Below are positions 17,455 through 26,540 of a stretch of 64,000 nucleotides of DNA, one piece after another. How positions within the stretch are numbered: the first letter of the stretch is position 1; each line of letters starts with the position of its first letter. A program made the translations under genes and the position numbers. Source of the DNA: Aquiflexum sp. TKW24L (GTDB lineage Bacteria > Bacteroidota > Bacteroidia > Cytophagales > Cyclobacteriaceae); contig NZ_JAMFLG010000020.1 in assembly GCF_023502205.1 (NCBI RefSeq), positions 30,098 through 94,097 on the forward strand, read 5' to 3'. Under the pieces are notes generated by a model that did no database searches, had not been told where the DNA came from, and saw only the letters and a program-made list of their open reading frames with translations.

Positions 17455-17496
17455 AAAAAAAAGGAATGGTCTTCTGTAAACCACCCCTTTTTTTTA
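17455..17496. terminator. Bidirectional terminator
   Basis: AAAAAAAAGGAATGGT (17455-17470) pairs imperfectly with ACCACCCCTTTTTTTT (17480-17495). It lies between the convergent aldolase-like and arginine decarboxylase genes and overlaps the decarboxylase stop codon. Confidence 0.75.
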
Positions 17497-18888
17497 TTGT
17501 TTATACCCAAGTATCTTCATCATACTATCACTCGTCTGTTCTGGTGAAAAAAGCCAATGATTGATACTACCATTAGTCTCTCTGTCGATAATCACATGTT
17601 TCGGAGCCGGGATTAGACAATGCTGGATCCCGCCATAACCACCGAGAGATTCTTGGTAAGCCCCGGTATGGAAGAACCCGATATATTGCTTTTTACCTTC
17701 CTCGATTTTGGGCAGGTAAATATTGTACTGATGCGCCTCAGAGTTATAGTAATCCATGCTGTCGCAAGTCAACCCGCCAAGGGAAATGTTGTGGTATTCC
17801 TCATCCCAATTATTGACTGCGAGCATGATGTACTTTTGATTCAATCCCCAACTGTCAGGCAGCTGCGTGATAAAGCTCCCATCGATCATATACCAAAGTT
17901 CTTTGTCATTTTGGAGTTTTTCATCCAAGATCGAATAGAGCACAGCACCGCTTTCACCGACAGTATAGCTTCCGAATTCGGTAAAAATATGTGGTTCGTC
18001 CGTATGGTTTTTGTCACACATCCATTTGATGTTTTTGACAATCTGCTCAGCCATGTATTGGTAGTCATAGTCAAAAAAGACATTGGTCTTAATCGGCCAA
18101 CCTCCACCGATATCCATGGTGTCAAGGGAAGGAGCCACTTTTTTCAAATCCACATATTTTTGGATAAAGCGGGTCAGTTCAGACCAATAGTAAGCCGTGT
18201 CTTTAATTCCTGAGTTGAGGAAAAAGTGGAGCATCTTCAAGCTTACATTTGGATTATCCTTGATTTTCTCTTCGTATAGTTTAATGATGTCATTGTATCT
18301 CACACCTAACCGTGAGGTATAAAATCCAAACTTCGGTTCCTCATCTGCTGCGATCCTGATCCCTACTTGAAAAGGAACTTTGACATGCTCAAGGTAATAA
18401 TCGATCTCACCAAGATTGTCCAAAATAGGAATACAATTGACAAAACCGTCATTGAGCAATTCGGTGATGTATTGTTTGTAGAGTTGTCTTTTAAATCCAT
18501 TGCAAACGATAAAAGTCTGCTTGGTAATCAATCCCTGCGCATACAGATTCCTGACTAATGGAATGTCAAAGGTGGAAGAAGTCTCAATATGGATGTCGTT
18601 TTTCAAAGCCTCATTCAACACAAAGCTGAAATGCGAAGATTTGGTACAATAGCAATAAGTGTACTTCCCTTTGTAATCATGCTTTTCGATGGCATTTCCA
18701 AAATAGGTTTTTGCATTTTGGATATTCTCAGAGATTTTGGGAAGATAAGTAAGCTTTAAAGGCGTACCGTAGGTTTTTATGATCTCCATGAGGTTGACAC
18801 CATTGAAGTGCAACTCATTGTTCTCTACTTTAAATTCCTTGGTAGGAAAGTCAAAAGTCTGCTGGATCAGATCGTTGTATTTATTCAT
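17494..18888 (-). CDS. speA: Arginine decarboxylase, fold-type III, Bacteroidota type
   Basis: A 464-residue PLP enzyme of the alanine-racemase-like (Orn/DAP/Arg decarboxylase) group. YCYCTKSSH (about residues 78-86) holds the Schiff-base lysine; DIGGGWPI is the phosphate-binding glycine loop; TEFGSYTVGESGAVLY and GLTCDSMDYY correspond to the second substrate/PLP site, including the catalytic Cys-Asp pair of the family. It would convert arginine to agmatine at the start of polyamine synthesis. It is shorter than E. coli SpeA (658 aa), as usual for this group. Diaminopimelate or another decarboxylase substrate is less likely but cannot be excluded. Confidence 0.8.
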   Translation of the reverse strand: MNKYNDLIQQTFDFPTKEFKVENNELHFNGVNLMEIIKTYGTPLKLTYLPKISENIQNAKTYFGNAIEKHDYKGKYTYCYCTKSSHFSFVLNEALKNDIHIETSSTFDIPLVRNLYAQGLITKQTFIVCNGFKRQLYKQYITELLNDGFVNCIPILDNLGEIDYYLEHVKVPFQVGIRIAADEEPKFGFYTSRLGVRYNDIIKLYEEKIKDNPNVSLKMLHFFLNSGIKDTAYYWSELTRFIQKYVDLKKVAPSLDTMDIGGGWPIKTNVFFDYDYQYMAEQIVKNIKWMCDKNHTDEPHIFTEFGSYTVGESGAVLYSILDEKLQNDKELWYMIDGSFITQLPDSWGLNQKYIMLAVNNWDEEYHNISLGGLTCDSMDYYNSEAHQYNIYLPKIEEGKKQYIGFFHTGAYQESLGGYGGIQHCLIPAPKHVIIDRETNGSINHWLFSPEQTSDSMMKILGYKQ

Positions 18889-18957
18889 TTCAAATGGGAA
18901 AGTTAAAGTTGAAAACGCGCTGCAAAATTTGCTTTTAATATTGGCATATCAAATGAA

Positions 18958-18987
18958 AAAAGGGGAAAATCCAGTTGGATTTTCCCC
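18958..18987 (-). terminator. Strong intrinsic terminator
   Basis: GGGGAAAATCC (18962-18972) pairs perfectly with GGATTTTCCCC (18977-18987) around a 4-base loop. On the minus strand a run of T follows. It ends the 161-residue gene to its right. Confidence 0.9.
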
Positions 18988-19017
18988 TTAACAATAAATT
19001 TAATATAGAGATAACTG

Positions 19018-19503
19018 TTATGCGAATATCTCGTTTCGAAGCAATTGGCCTTCTGCTTCAAATGCTTTTTGGTTTTCGATTATTTTTTTGAGGATCTTTT
19101 TAAATCTGATTTCTTCAGAAATAACCTTGGTAATTTTAGAAAAATATCCTGCTGCAGCGATTTCATTAGAAGAATAAAATTTCAAGGTGTAGGTATTCAA
19201 TTCTTTTTGGAATTCAAGGATCACACCCTGGGGCTGCCCGATGCTGATCAGACCGTTGAATAAACCTTTGAGGTTTTCGAAATCAGAAGTCAATTTAAAA
19301 TATAGCACTTGAAAATTTTTGTTTGCTTCCGGATAATTTGGGAAATTAAAGGAACCCTGTCCTGTCAACTCAACCATTTCGCAAGCCATAATCATGTCAA
19401 CAACATTTACCGGATTGGAAAGTATTTCGGATCTTTTGGAAACAGTTTGGAAAGAGAATGATTCCTGAACTGGAGCTTGTTGAGAAGTGATTTGAGAAGC
19501 CAT
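19018..19503 (-). CDS. Conserved protein of unknown function, putative Rrf2 target
   Basis: A 161-residue soluble protein without signal peptide, membrane segments or a motif that I recognise. The first 25 residues are polar and Gln/Ser-rich; the rest alternates strands (FQVLYFKLTSDF, TYTLKFYSS) with a basic C-terminal helix (about 125-160). It is a single-gene unit with a strong terminator after it. About 80 bp before the start is a long inverted repeat (19581-19611) that matches one in front of the TauE/Rrf2 operon, so the gene is probably controlled by the neighbouring Rrf2 protein. A role in sulfur or redox metabolism is therefore a guess from context only. Confidence 0.6.
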   Translation of the reverse strand: MASQITSQQAPVQESFSFQTVSKRSEILSNPVNVVDMIMACEMVELTGQGSFNFPNYPEANKNFQVLYFKLTSDFENLKGLFNGLISIGQPQGVILEFQKELNTYTLKFYSSNEIAAAGYFSKITKVISEEIRFKKILKKIIENQKAFEAEGQLLRNEIFA

Positions 19504-19580
19504 AGAATAAAGAATTTTTTGTTTGACAAGGTTTTTTCAAAAACCATGCTTCAAATATAAAAGGCTGATTTTAATTATCC

Positions 19581-19611
19581 TAATTACCCTATCATTTTTA
19601 TAGGGTAATTA
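19581..19611. promoter_or_regulatory. Inverted-repeat operator, probable Rrf2 site 1
   Basis: TAATTACCCTAT-CATTTTT-ATAGGGTAATTA, a perfect 12-bp inverted repeat with a 7-base AT-rich spacer, about 80 bp before the start of the 161-residue gene (read leftward). The core CCTAT-n7-TAGGGTA is repeated with the same spacing at 21093-21120. Confidence 0.65.
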
Positions 19612-19673
19612 TCAAAAAAATTTCTCTTCTATTTATTCTCATTTGAGTATTAAAAGGAACCTAGGTTTATCTG

Positions 19674-20084
19674 CTATAATCCGGCTAAATGGATGATGGA
19701 TTTTTCGAGCACGGGTAGCATTTCGGTTCGGAGTTCAGCAAAAAGTTTACGGATGCGGCAGGTTTCTTCATTTTCACATTCTCCGCAGGATTCATAATAC
19801 CGCTCAGATACACAGGGAATCAAGGCGATCGGTCCGTCAATAATCCGCATCAGGTGCGCAACCGTAATATCATTGGGATCTTTTGCCAAAGTATATCCAC
19901 CTTCCGCTCCACGCACGCTTCTGACCACTTGATGGGTCTTGAGTTCACGAAGGATGTTCTCTAAAAATTTATAGGGAATCCTTTCTTTTTCAGAAATAGT
20001 TTTGGCGGATATGGGAGTGGGGCTTTGGTGTTCATAAAGGTACAAAATGGTCTTTATGGCATATTTGGCTCTTTTTGATAGCAT
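19674..20084 (-). CDS. Rrf2-family transcriptional regulator with four C-terminal Cys
   Basis: A 136-residue winged-helix regulator starting MLSKRAKYAIKTILYLYEH, followed by ISEKERIPYKFLENILRELK (recognition region) and VVRSVRGAEGGYTLAKDP, all typical of Rrf2/IscR/CymR proteins. The C-terminal part has Cys in the pattern C-x8-C-x2-C-x5-C, suitable for an Fe-S cluster or redox sensing. The ATG at 20084 is chosen over an upstream TTG because it gives the family N terminus and has AAAGGA before it. It follows tauE on the same strand (about 70 bp) and probably regulates that operon through the inverted repeats at 21093 and 19581. Confidence 0.88.
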   Translation of the reverse strand: MLSKRAKYAIKTILYLYEHQSPTPISAKTISEKERIPYKFLENILRELKTHQVVRSVRGAEGGYTLAKDPNDITVAHLMRIIDGPIALIPCVSERYYESCGECENEETCRIRKLFAELRTEMLPVLEKSIIHLAGL

Positions 20085-20156
20085 TCCTTTGATTTTTACT
20101 TCCAAATTACAAAAAAACCATAGTTTTCACTAAATCAAAAAATCAGACCTAATAAT

Positions 20157-21029
20157 CTAAGACAATGACAAATAAAAGGTCCTGATGCTGAGGCCGATTA
20201 TCAATAAACCAACCATAAACAGTAATATCTTAGGATTTAGTTTTTTACAAATGATGGCTGCAAATGGTGCAGCAATCACTCCTCCCAAAATCAATCCTAA
20301 AACCGGCGCGAGACTCAACTCTTTGACAAAAAGTAAAAATGTGCTTGCACTTGCCAAGGAAACAAAAATCTCCACAAAGTTACCGGTTCCAATGGCAAAT
20401 CTTGGTACCTGTCCTTTCCCCAACAAAGTTGAATTGACAATAGGCCCCCATCCCCCACCACCGATTGCATCAGCAAAACCACCCACACCCGCCAGGTAAG
20501 GAAGACTTTTTCCATTAGCGTCAAATTCTTTTTTCTTTTTCTTGAAGACTTTCGACATGATGATAAATCCCATCACCAGAAGGTATAATGCAATAAATGG
20601 CTTGATGGTATTTCCATCAATATTGGATAAAAAATAAGCACCGGCTATCGCACCTAAAACGCCGGGAATCATCAGCCTTTTTGCAAGATCCCATTTGACA
20701 TTACCCAATTTCCAATGTGATACCCCCGAAGCCAAACTCGTGAAGACCTGTGCAAAATGTACCCAAGCACTTGCCATAGCAGGAGGAATTCCTATACCAA
20801 GAAGGATAGAATTTGAACTTACACCATATGCCATTCCCAAGGCACCGTCTATGGACTGGGCCACAAAACCCACCAACAAAAACCAACCAAACATCTCTAG
20901 GTCAAGATCCGCACCTGTCACGATGCCTGAAAATGCCCGGAAAGCAATCAATACCACTAACACAAGACTCAAAGCAAAAAAGCCTAACCAAAAAGGTTCT
21001 TCTCTAAGTCTCAACATTACTTTTTCCAT
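20157..21029 (-). CDS. Sulfite exporter TauE/SafE family permease
   Basis: A 290-residue integral membrane protein with about eight hydrophobic segments and two internally related halves, as in the TauE/SafE family. FVAQSIDGALGMAYGVSSN (about 57-75) and GFADAIGGGGWGPIVNSTLL (about 184-203) are the two pseudosymmetric family motifs. Members export or import small sulfur-containing anions such as sulfite, sulfoacetate or thiosulfate. The adjoining Rrf2 regulator, whose relatives control sulfur and Fe-S metabolism, fits that role. A family inverted repeat lies about 65-90 bp before the start. Confidence 0.9.
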   Translation of the reverse strand: MEKVMLRLREEPFWLGFFALSLVLVVLIAFRAFSGIVTGADLDLEMFGWFLLVGFVAQSIDGALGMAYGVSSNSILLGIGIPPAMASAWVHFAQVFTSLASGVSHWKLGNVKWDLAKRLMIPGVLGAIAGAYFLSNIDGNTIKPFIALYLLVMGFIIMSKVFKKKKKEFDANGKSLPYLAGVGGFADAIGGGGWGPIVNSTLLGKGQVPRFAIGTGNFVEIFVSLASASTFLLFVKELSLAPVLGLILGGVIAAPFAAIICKKLNPKILLFMVGLLIIGLSIRTFYLSLS

Positions 21030-21092
21030 GTTTGGGTTGTTTTATTTGGTTGGCAAGGGTCAAAAATAGGGTCAAAATATTTACAATCCAAT

Positions 21093-21120
21093 TAATCCTA
21101 TATATTTTGTAGGGTATATA
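21093..21120. promoter_or_regulatory. Inverted-repeat operator, probable Rrf2 site 2
   Basis: TCCTAT-ATATTTT-GTAGGGTA: the half-sites and the 7-base spacer match those of the perfect inverted repeat at 19581-19611. It lies in the promoter region of the tauE-rrf2 operon, suggesting autoregulation. A TATTTTTG box (minus strand, near 21063-21070) is a possible -7 element downstream of it. Confidence 0.6.
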
Positions 21121-21182
21121 GAGATTAAATAAAAATTAGATAGATGCCTCAAAAGTAATTCCTTGGGGGCAGCTATAATTCA

Positions 21183-21419
21183 TCAATTTGCAAGGTTGTA
21201 TCTCAGAGTAAAACCGAATGTTCTTGGATCACCAAGTACAGCGGCATAGTGTCCGGCATTACCCTCACCCGGCAGGCATCGCTCGTAATATTGGGTATCA
21301 GTGAGGTATCTAGACTATAATAAAAATGACAGACCATCATCAACCCTGAACCCTACCTTGTCATTGACCAAGCCATAGCAATCGATATTCAGGAAGGCTG
21401 AAGGGGAAGGAAAAACTTT
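21183..21419 (-). pseudogene. Relic of the C terminus of a TonB-dependent receptor
   Basis: Read on the minus strand this stretch encodes a frame ending G-D-P-R-T-F-G-F-T-L-R-Y-N-L-A-N-stop, which is the classic last beta-strand and terminal aromatic signature of TonB-dependent outer-membrane receptors. The preceding codons (LTDTQYYERC, GHYAAVLGDPRTFGF) and, further upstream, AFLNIDCYGLVNDKVGFR fit barrel strands, but a TAG interrupts the frame about 40 codons before the end and no start or plug domain is present. About 80 codons remain out of the 700-900 of a full receptor. The rest of the 670-bp gap between tauE and glgX shows no gene beyond the operator described separately. Confidence 0.7.
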
Positions 21420-21700
21420 GATGTTTCCAATGAATAATAAATGTTTTGATTATTATATATGTCCTATACGTTTGATATGGTATTAAAATAACTGCTTAGG
21501 TTCTCAATTTTTTTATTGAAGGTTTTCTGAATTTAAGAATACCAAATTTTCATTTCACCTCGAAAAAAGAGTGATTTTAAGTTGGGTTTGAAAATTTGAA
21601 GATTTGAATAAATTAAACAGCCGTGTCCGAATATTTGTTTTCCTAAAAAAACCTTGCGTAATTTCAATGCTAGTTCCCCAAACTTCATCATATTACCTCT

Positions 21701-23788
21701 ATGTTTACGATCAAGGATCGCTATGAAACAGCCGTAGGCCACAGTTTTCCTGTTGGGCCGAACTTTTCTTCGCAAGGTGTCAATTTTTGTATTTTTTCAA
21801 AGAATGCCATTTGGGTTGAACTGCTTTTTTTTGAAAATGCAGATGATGTCGAGCCAAGCCACACTTTTCGATTAGAACCTTCTATCAATAAGACTTATTA
21901 TTATTGGCACATTTTCATATATAAAGTAAAACTTGGACAATTGTATGGGTATAGAATTCACGGCAATTTTGCGCCGGAAAATGGTCACCGTTTTGATTCT
22001 TCCAAAATTTTACTTGACCCCTATTCCAAAGCTGTTTCAATACCAAACAAATATCATCGAAGAGCGCTAAGCAAATTTGGGATAGCAGATGGAAATAGTC
22101 CAAAAAGTGTGATAGTTGACCTTAGTTTGTATGATTGGGAAGGTGATTTCCATCCCAGAATCCCATTTTCAAGAACTGTTATTTACGAATTGCATGTGGG
22201 GGGATTTACAAAAAATCCAAATTCCGGAGTCGAGGAAAGCAAAAGGGGAACATTTGCAGGTTTGATAGAAAAAATCCCCTACCTCGTAGAGCTTGGAATA
22301 ACGGCAGTTGAGTTGCTACCGGTTTTCCAATTCGATGTGCAGGATGCTCCTGATGGAAAAATCAACTATTGGGGTTACAGTCCCATTTCATTTTTTGCAC
22401 CACATCAGGGATATAGTACCGACAGAGATAATCCCCTGAAAGTATTGGATGAATTCAGAGACATGGTCAAAGCCTTGCACAAAGCCGGATTGGAGGTCAT
22501 TATGGATGTGGTTTTCAACCATACTTCCGAAAATCACGAAGATGGGCCGACTTATACCTTCAGGGGAATCGACAACAGTATCTATTACATCCTGGATCAA
22601 GATAAGGCCAAATACAAGAATTTTTCAGGCACCGGTAATACCCTCAATGCCAATCAGGCCATTGTCCGCAAGATGATTATTTCAAGTCTCCACTTTTGGG
22701 TAAGGGACATGCATGTAGATGGTTTCAGATTTGACTTGGCTTCTATCCTTTCAAGGGATGAAAAAGGAAATCCCATCGAAAATGCACCAATACTTTGGGA
22801 TATCGAATCAGATCCGATTCTTGCAGGGAGCAAATTGATCGCTGAAGCGTGGGATGCGAGTGGCCTTTATCAGGTGGGCAATTTTACGGGTGACAGTTGG
22901 AAAGAATGGAATGGCCGTTTCAGAGATGATACCCGTAGCTTTTTGAGGGGAGATAAAGGCAAAGTAGGTGCTTTTGTAACCCGCCTTATCGGCAGCCCTG
23001 ACATCTATGAGTCCAAGGATAGAGAATCTGAGCAAAGTATCAATTTTGTCACCTGCCATGACGGATTCACCCTATACGACCTTGTTTCTTACAACATTAA
23101 GCACAACATGGCCAATGGAGAAAATAACCGAGATGGCCACAATGATAACCTGAGCTGGAACTGTGGAGTGGAGGGACCTACGGAGGATCCTGAAGTATTG
23201 TCCATTCGCAAACGGCAGGTCAAAAATTTCTTTACCGTTACCCTTCTCTCTTTGGGCGCTCCAATGATTTTGATGGGTGATGAAGTTCTCCATACCCAAA
23301 AAGGCAATAACAACGCCTATTGTCAGGACAACGAACTCACTTGGTTTGATTGGGACTTGGTCGAAAAAAATGCTGAAATATTCAGGTTTGTCAAAATCCT
23401 GATCAAGAAGAGGTTGAAAAGAGAAACTGCACAGGCCACCTTCAACTTGTCGCTCAAGGAATTATTGGCACAATCTAAAATATATTGGCATGGTGTCAAA
23501 CTCAACCAACCTGACTGGTCCCCATCTTCACTTAGTATCGCCATGACCATTTTGTCTCTAAATAAAAAAATGGCCATGCATTTTTTGATCAATGCCTATC
23601 ACCAGAACTTGAAATTTGAAATACCCAAATCACTTGATGAAAGGAAAATAACATGGAAAATATGGCTAGACACAAGTCTGGATGAACCATGTGATATTTG
23701 CCTATGGTCTGAAGCCGGTAATTATCCCCATCAAACGTATGATGTCAAGTCACACAGCATTGTGATTCTTTTTACCAAACTTGAATAG
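21701..23788 (+). CDS. glgX: Glycogen debranching enzyme GlgX (GH13 isoamylase type)
   Basis: A 695-residue enzyme that hydrolyses alpha-1,6 branches of glycogen limit dextrins in the cytosol. An N-terminal CBM48 (about 10-110) precedes the GH13 barrel. Catalytic residues: nucleophile D345 in DGFRFDLAS, acid/base E382 in AEAWD, and D454 in TCHDGFTLYDLV. MDVVFNHTSE is conserved region I. ENNRDGHNDNLSWNCG is typical of the GlgX subfamily. Length matches (650-720). It lies alone, without other glycogen genes in view. Confidence 0.93.
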   Translation: MFTIKDRYETAVGHSFPVGPNFSSQGVNFCIFSKNAIWVELLFFENADDVEPSHTFRLEPSINKTYYYWHIFIYKVKLGQLYGYRIHGNFAPENGHRFDSSKILLDPYSKAVSIPNKYHRRALSKFGIADGNSPKSVIVDLSLYDWEGDFHPRIPFSRTVIYELHVGGFTKNPNSGVEESKRGTFAGLIEKIPYLVELGITAVELLPVFQFDVQDAPDGKINYWGYSPISFFAPHQGYSTDRDNPLKVLDEFRDMVKALHKAGLEVIMDVVFNHTSENHEDGPTYTFRGIDNSIYYILDQDKAKYKNFSGTGNTLNANQAIVRKMIISSLHFWVRDMHVDGFRFDLASILSRDEKGNPIENAPILWDIESDPILAGSKLIAEAWDASGLYQVGNFTGDSWKEWNGRFRDDTRSFLRGDKGKVGAFVTRLIGSPDIYESKDRESEQSINFVTCHDGFTLYDLVSYNIKHNMANGENNRDGHNDNLSWNCGVEGPTEDPEVLSIRKRQVKNFFTVTLLSLGAPMILMGDEVLHTQKGNNNAYCQDNELTWFDWDLVEKNAEIFRFVKILIKKRLKRETAQATFNLSLKELLAQSKIYWHGVKLNQPDWSPSSLSIAMTILSLNKKMAMHFLINAYHQNLKFEIPKSLDERKITWKIWLDTSLDEPCDICLWSEAGNYPHQTYDVKSHSIVILFTKLE

Positions 23789-23851
23789 GGATAAAAGACA
23801 AATTATCTTTTTTTACATGTCAAATTCAGAGAGCTCCGATCACTAGGTATT

Positions 23852-24997
23852 TTAAAGGAAAGGCTGCTGCAGTAATTTTAAAGCTTTTTCTAGGATATCA
23901 TCGTCTTTGGCAAAACAGAACCGAAGTAATTTGTGGTCTGTTTTGTCATGGTAAAAAACTGACACTGGAATACACGCCACCCCGATTTCTTTGGTCATCC
24001 TGATGGCTAGGTCGTAATCGGATTCCTTTGATAAGTGTCCATAAGATACCAATTGGAAGAAACTTCCCTGCGCAGGGGTAAATTCAAAAGGAGTATCTTT
24101 TAATCCATTGCAAAACAAGTCTCTTTTATGTTGGTAAAAGTCATTGAGGTGAAGATACCTCGATGACTCTACCATAAAGTCTGCCAATGCATATTGCAGT
24201 GGAGTAGCCGTGCTAAAAGTCAGGAATTGATGGATTTTCCGGAATTCGGCACTGAGTTTTTCGGGTGCGAGGCAATAACCAATCTTCCAACCTGTGATAT
24301 GGAAAGTCTTTCCAAAAGAACCACAGACAAATGTCCTTTCCTTTAGCACTGGATGGCTAAACATGGGTAGGTGCTTCCTCCCATCAAAAGTAATGTGCTC
24401 GTACACTTCGTCACTGACGATATAGATCTCCCTGTCCTGAATCAATTCCGCCAATGTATCCAAATCCTCTTGTGTCCAGACATAGCCGCAGGGATTATGG
24501 GGCGTATTGACCATGATCAGACGGGTCTTGTCTGTGATGGCGGATTTCACTTTGTCCCAATCCACCGAAAAATCCTGCAGTTTGAGGGAAACGTAGACAG
24601 GAACCCCTCCATTCAAAATCACTGCCGGTTCATAGCTGTCATAATTTGGCTCGAGCAAAATCACCTCATCCCCAGGTCTTACCACGGCGGTCACCGCTGC
24701 AAAAATTGCTTCAGTCGCTCCGGACACAACCGTAACTTCAGATTCTGCATTGAAATCCACTCCGTAGACGAGTTTGGTTTTTTCGGCTATCCTTTGTTTG
24801 AAGATCGGCACACCGCTCATTGGCGCATATTGGTTATAGCCCTCGCTCACATACTTGGTCACCAGGTCATGGAGGTAAGGAAAGCAATCAAACCCAGGAA
24901 AACCTTGGGCCAAGTTGATGGCATTGCAATCAGTTGCCAGTTTGGACATCACTGTAAAGATGGTCGTCCCTACATCTGGTAGTTTGGAAGAAATCAT
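23852..24997 (-). CDS. PLP aminotransferase, methionine aminotransferase YbdL-like
   Basis: A 381-residue class I/II aminotransferase. The start at 24997 (MISSKLPDVGTTIFTVMSKLA) fits the family; a 23-residue hydrophobic upstream extension is probably not translated. Landmarks are NLAQGFPGFD, the NTPHNPCG region, SDEVYEHITFDG and SFGKTFHITGWKIGY with the Schiff-base lysine. The combination of LAQGFPGF and the region around KTFHITGWK matches methionine/kynurenine-type aminotransferases such as YbdL, which act on methionine and aromatic residues. The last step of the methionine salvage pathway is one possible role. Confidence 0.88.
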   Translation of the reverse strand: MISSKLPDVGTTIFTVMSKLATDCNAINLAQGFPGFDCFPYLHDLVTKYVSEGYNQYAPMSGVPIFKQRIAEKTKLVYGVDFNAESEVTVVSGATEAIFAAVTAVVRPGDEVILLEPNYDSYEPAVILNGGVPVYVSLKLQDFSVDWDKVKSAITDKTRLIMVNTPHNPCGYVWTQEDLDTLAELIQDREIYIVSDEVYEHITFDGRKHLPMFSHPVLKERTFVCGSFGKTFHITGWKIGYCLAPEKLSAEFRKIHQFLTFSTATPLQYALADFMVESSRYLHLNDFYQHKRDLFCNGLKDTPFEFTPAQGSFFQLVSYGHLSKESDYDLAIRMTKEIGVACIPVSVFYHDKTDHKLLRFCFAKDDDILEKALKLLQQPFL

Positions 24998-25099
24998 GCT
25001 GTTTTGGCCGGTTTTCGAATTAAAAAGAAAGAATCCAAAAACTATAAAAAATATCCCCAATACCAAAAGCCTTTCTTTTGGATGGTATTCCTAGTATAT

Positions 25100-25206
25100 G
25101 GTTATCCGCTACTTTGCCGGTAACCCAATAATTATCTACCTGCAAGAAGGAAGTCGGAACACCTCCGCCTCTCGGAGGGAAGGGATGTGCCGGACATTTC
25201 AGCCTC
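25100..25206 (-). repeat. Dispersed repeat element, copy B
   Basis: Read on the minus strand: CTGAAATGTCCGGCACATCCC, a small palindrome CCTCCGAGAGGCGGAGG, TTCCGACTTC, and an end TTATTGGGTTACCGGCAAAG. The same order is found at 61347-61494. It occupies the gap between the aminotransferase and permease genes. Confidence 0.7.
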
Positions 25207-25262
25207 TGACAAAAATTATATTGAAGAGTATTTTTACAGGCAACCAATATTCTGTTTCCTGC

Positions 25263-26540
25263 TTAATTGATTTTTTTATCAAAAAAATAAAGAACCAAAC
25301 CCAAGCCGATAATGGACATTCCTGCAAGACTTTCGATTGGCTTGTCATACAGGATATATAACAACACAAGTGTACTGAACAAAAGATAAATCACCTGAAG
25401 GTATGGTTTGAATGGGGTTTTAAATCCTGTTTGATTTTTGAGAAGGAGTGATGAAAAAATAGTAATGGTTCCCATCAGCTGTAAGACAAATCCGGCATAG
25501 ATCAACACTTTTTCAAAAGATCCGGTCAGCATCAGAAGCAGGGCTATGGCAGAATTGAGCCAAATGGCCCTGACAGGGATCCCATGTGCGTTTTCTTTGG
25601 AGAGGGGAAACCATAATTTAAAATCTTTTGCCATAGAATGGGTCACCCTTGGACCAACCCAGGTATATCCACTAATAGTGGCTATCAATTGGATGGCTAT
25701 GAAAAAACTGACCCAATAGACGCCGGTTTGTCCAAAGAGATTTTGCGCAACTATCGTAGCAATTTCGACTTTTCCGGCCAATTGTTCTACGGAGGCATGT
25801 TTGATAAATACAAGCTGCAATAAAATGTAGCAAGCCATCACGAGCAATGTAGCTAAGATCAATGCTTTTGGTAGATTTTTGCGTGGTTGATCAATCTCTT
25901 CTACAATATAGGCTGCAGAATTCCACCCTGTATAGGCGTAAAATACAAACACCAATGAAACTGAAAATCCGGGAATCAAAATTTCATTTTTCCATCCATC
26001 TGAAAAGTCGAAACTTTGAAAATCGGCGGCAGGCATAAAAGATAAACCTATCCCAATAAATCCAAAAACAAATAACAACTTGATGATAGTCAACAGGTTT
26101 TGGACATAGGCACTCTGCTTCACCGTCAAGGAATGGGCAATTGTCACCAGCAAAATCAGGATTGCACCAACATTCGGTTCGAATCCGCCAAGAACAGGTT
26201 TTAGATAGTGGTTGACAGCCATGGCTGCAATGGCAATCGGTGCAGAAAATCCAACTGCCAAAGAAACCCAAGCATACAGATACCCCACAGATGGATGGAT
26301 ATTTTCTGAAAGGAAAATGTAATCCCCTCCGGATCTTTTGAAGTGAGTCCCAAGTTCGGCAAAAACCAAAGCTCCGATCAAAGCCATGATTCCACCAATA
26401 GTCCAGAGGAAAATAATGGACCAGGTATTTTGCACTTCTAAAAGCTGAAACCCCAGACTTGTAAAAACCCCGGTGCCGATCATATTGGCGATGACCAAGG
26501 CAGCGGCTGTCTTCCACCCGATTTTATTTTTGATCTTCAT
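25263..26540 (-). CDS. APC-family amino acid permease
   Basis: A 425-residue integral membrane transporter with about 12 hydrophobic segments. The first segment carries the APC hallmark ANMIGTGVFTSLGF (unwound TM1), and GALVFAELGTHFKRSGGDYIFL matches the TM2-TM3 region of L-type/AdiC-like transporters; FVFYAYTGWNSAAYIVEEIDQPRKNLPKAL is TM6 and its flank. Substrate is not predictable in detail. The ATG at 26540 is preferred to an upstream TTG. It is divergent from the arginase gene with 232 bp between; transport of a basic amino acid is possible from this position only. Confidence 0.88.
   Translation of the reverse strand: MKIKNKIGWKTAAALVIANMIGTGVFTSLGFQLLEVQNTWSIIFLWTIGGIMALIGALVFAELGTHFKRSGGDYIFLSENIHPSVGYLYAWVSLAVGFSAPIAIAAMAVNHYLKPVLGGFEPNVGAILILLVTIAHSLTVKQSAYVQNLLTIIKLLFVFGFIGIGLSFMPAADFQSFDFSDGWKNEILIPGFSVSLVFVFYAYTGWNSAAYIVEEIDQPRKNLPKALILATLLVMACYILLQLVFIKHASVEQLAGKVEIATIVAQNLFGQTGVYWVSFFIAIQLIATISGYTWVGPRVTHSMAKDFKLWFPLSKENAHGIPVRAIWLNSAIALLLMLTGSFEKVLIYAGFVLQLMGTITIFSSLLLKNQTGFKTPFKPYLQVIYLLFSTLVLLYILYDKPIESLAGMSIIGLGLVLYFFDKKIN

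Noticed and set aside
24998..25066. Hydrophobic N-terminal extension of the aminotransferase
   Set aside because: Family N terminus begins at MISSKLPDV; the extension overlaps non-coding sequence and is likely untranslated.
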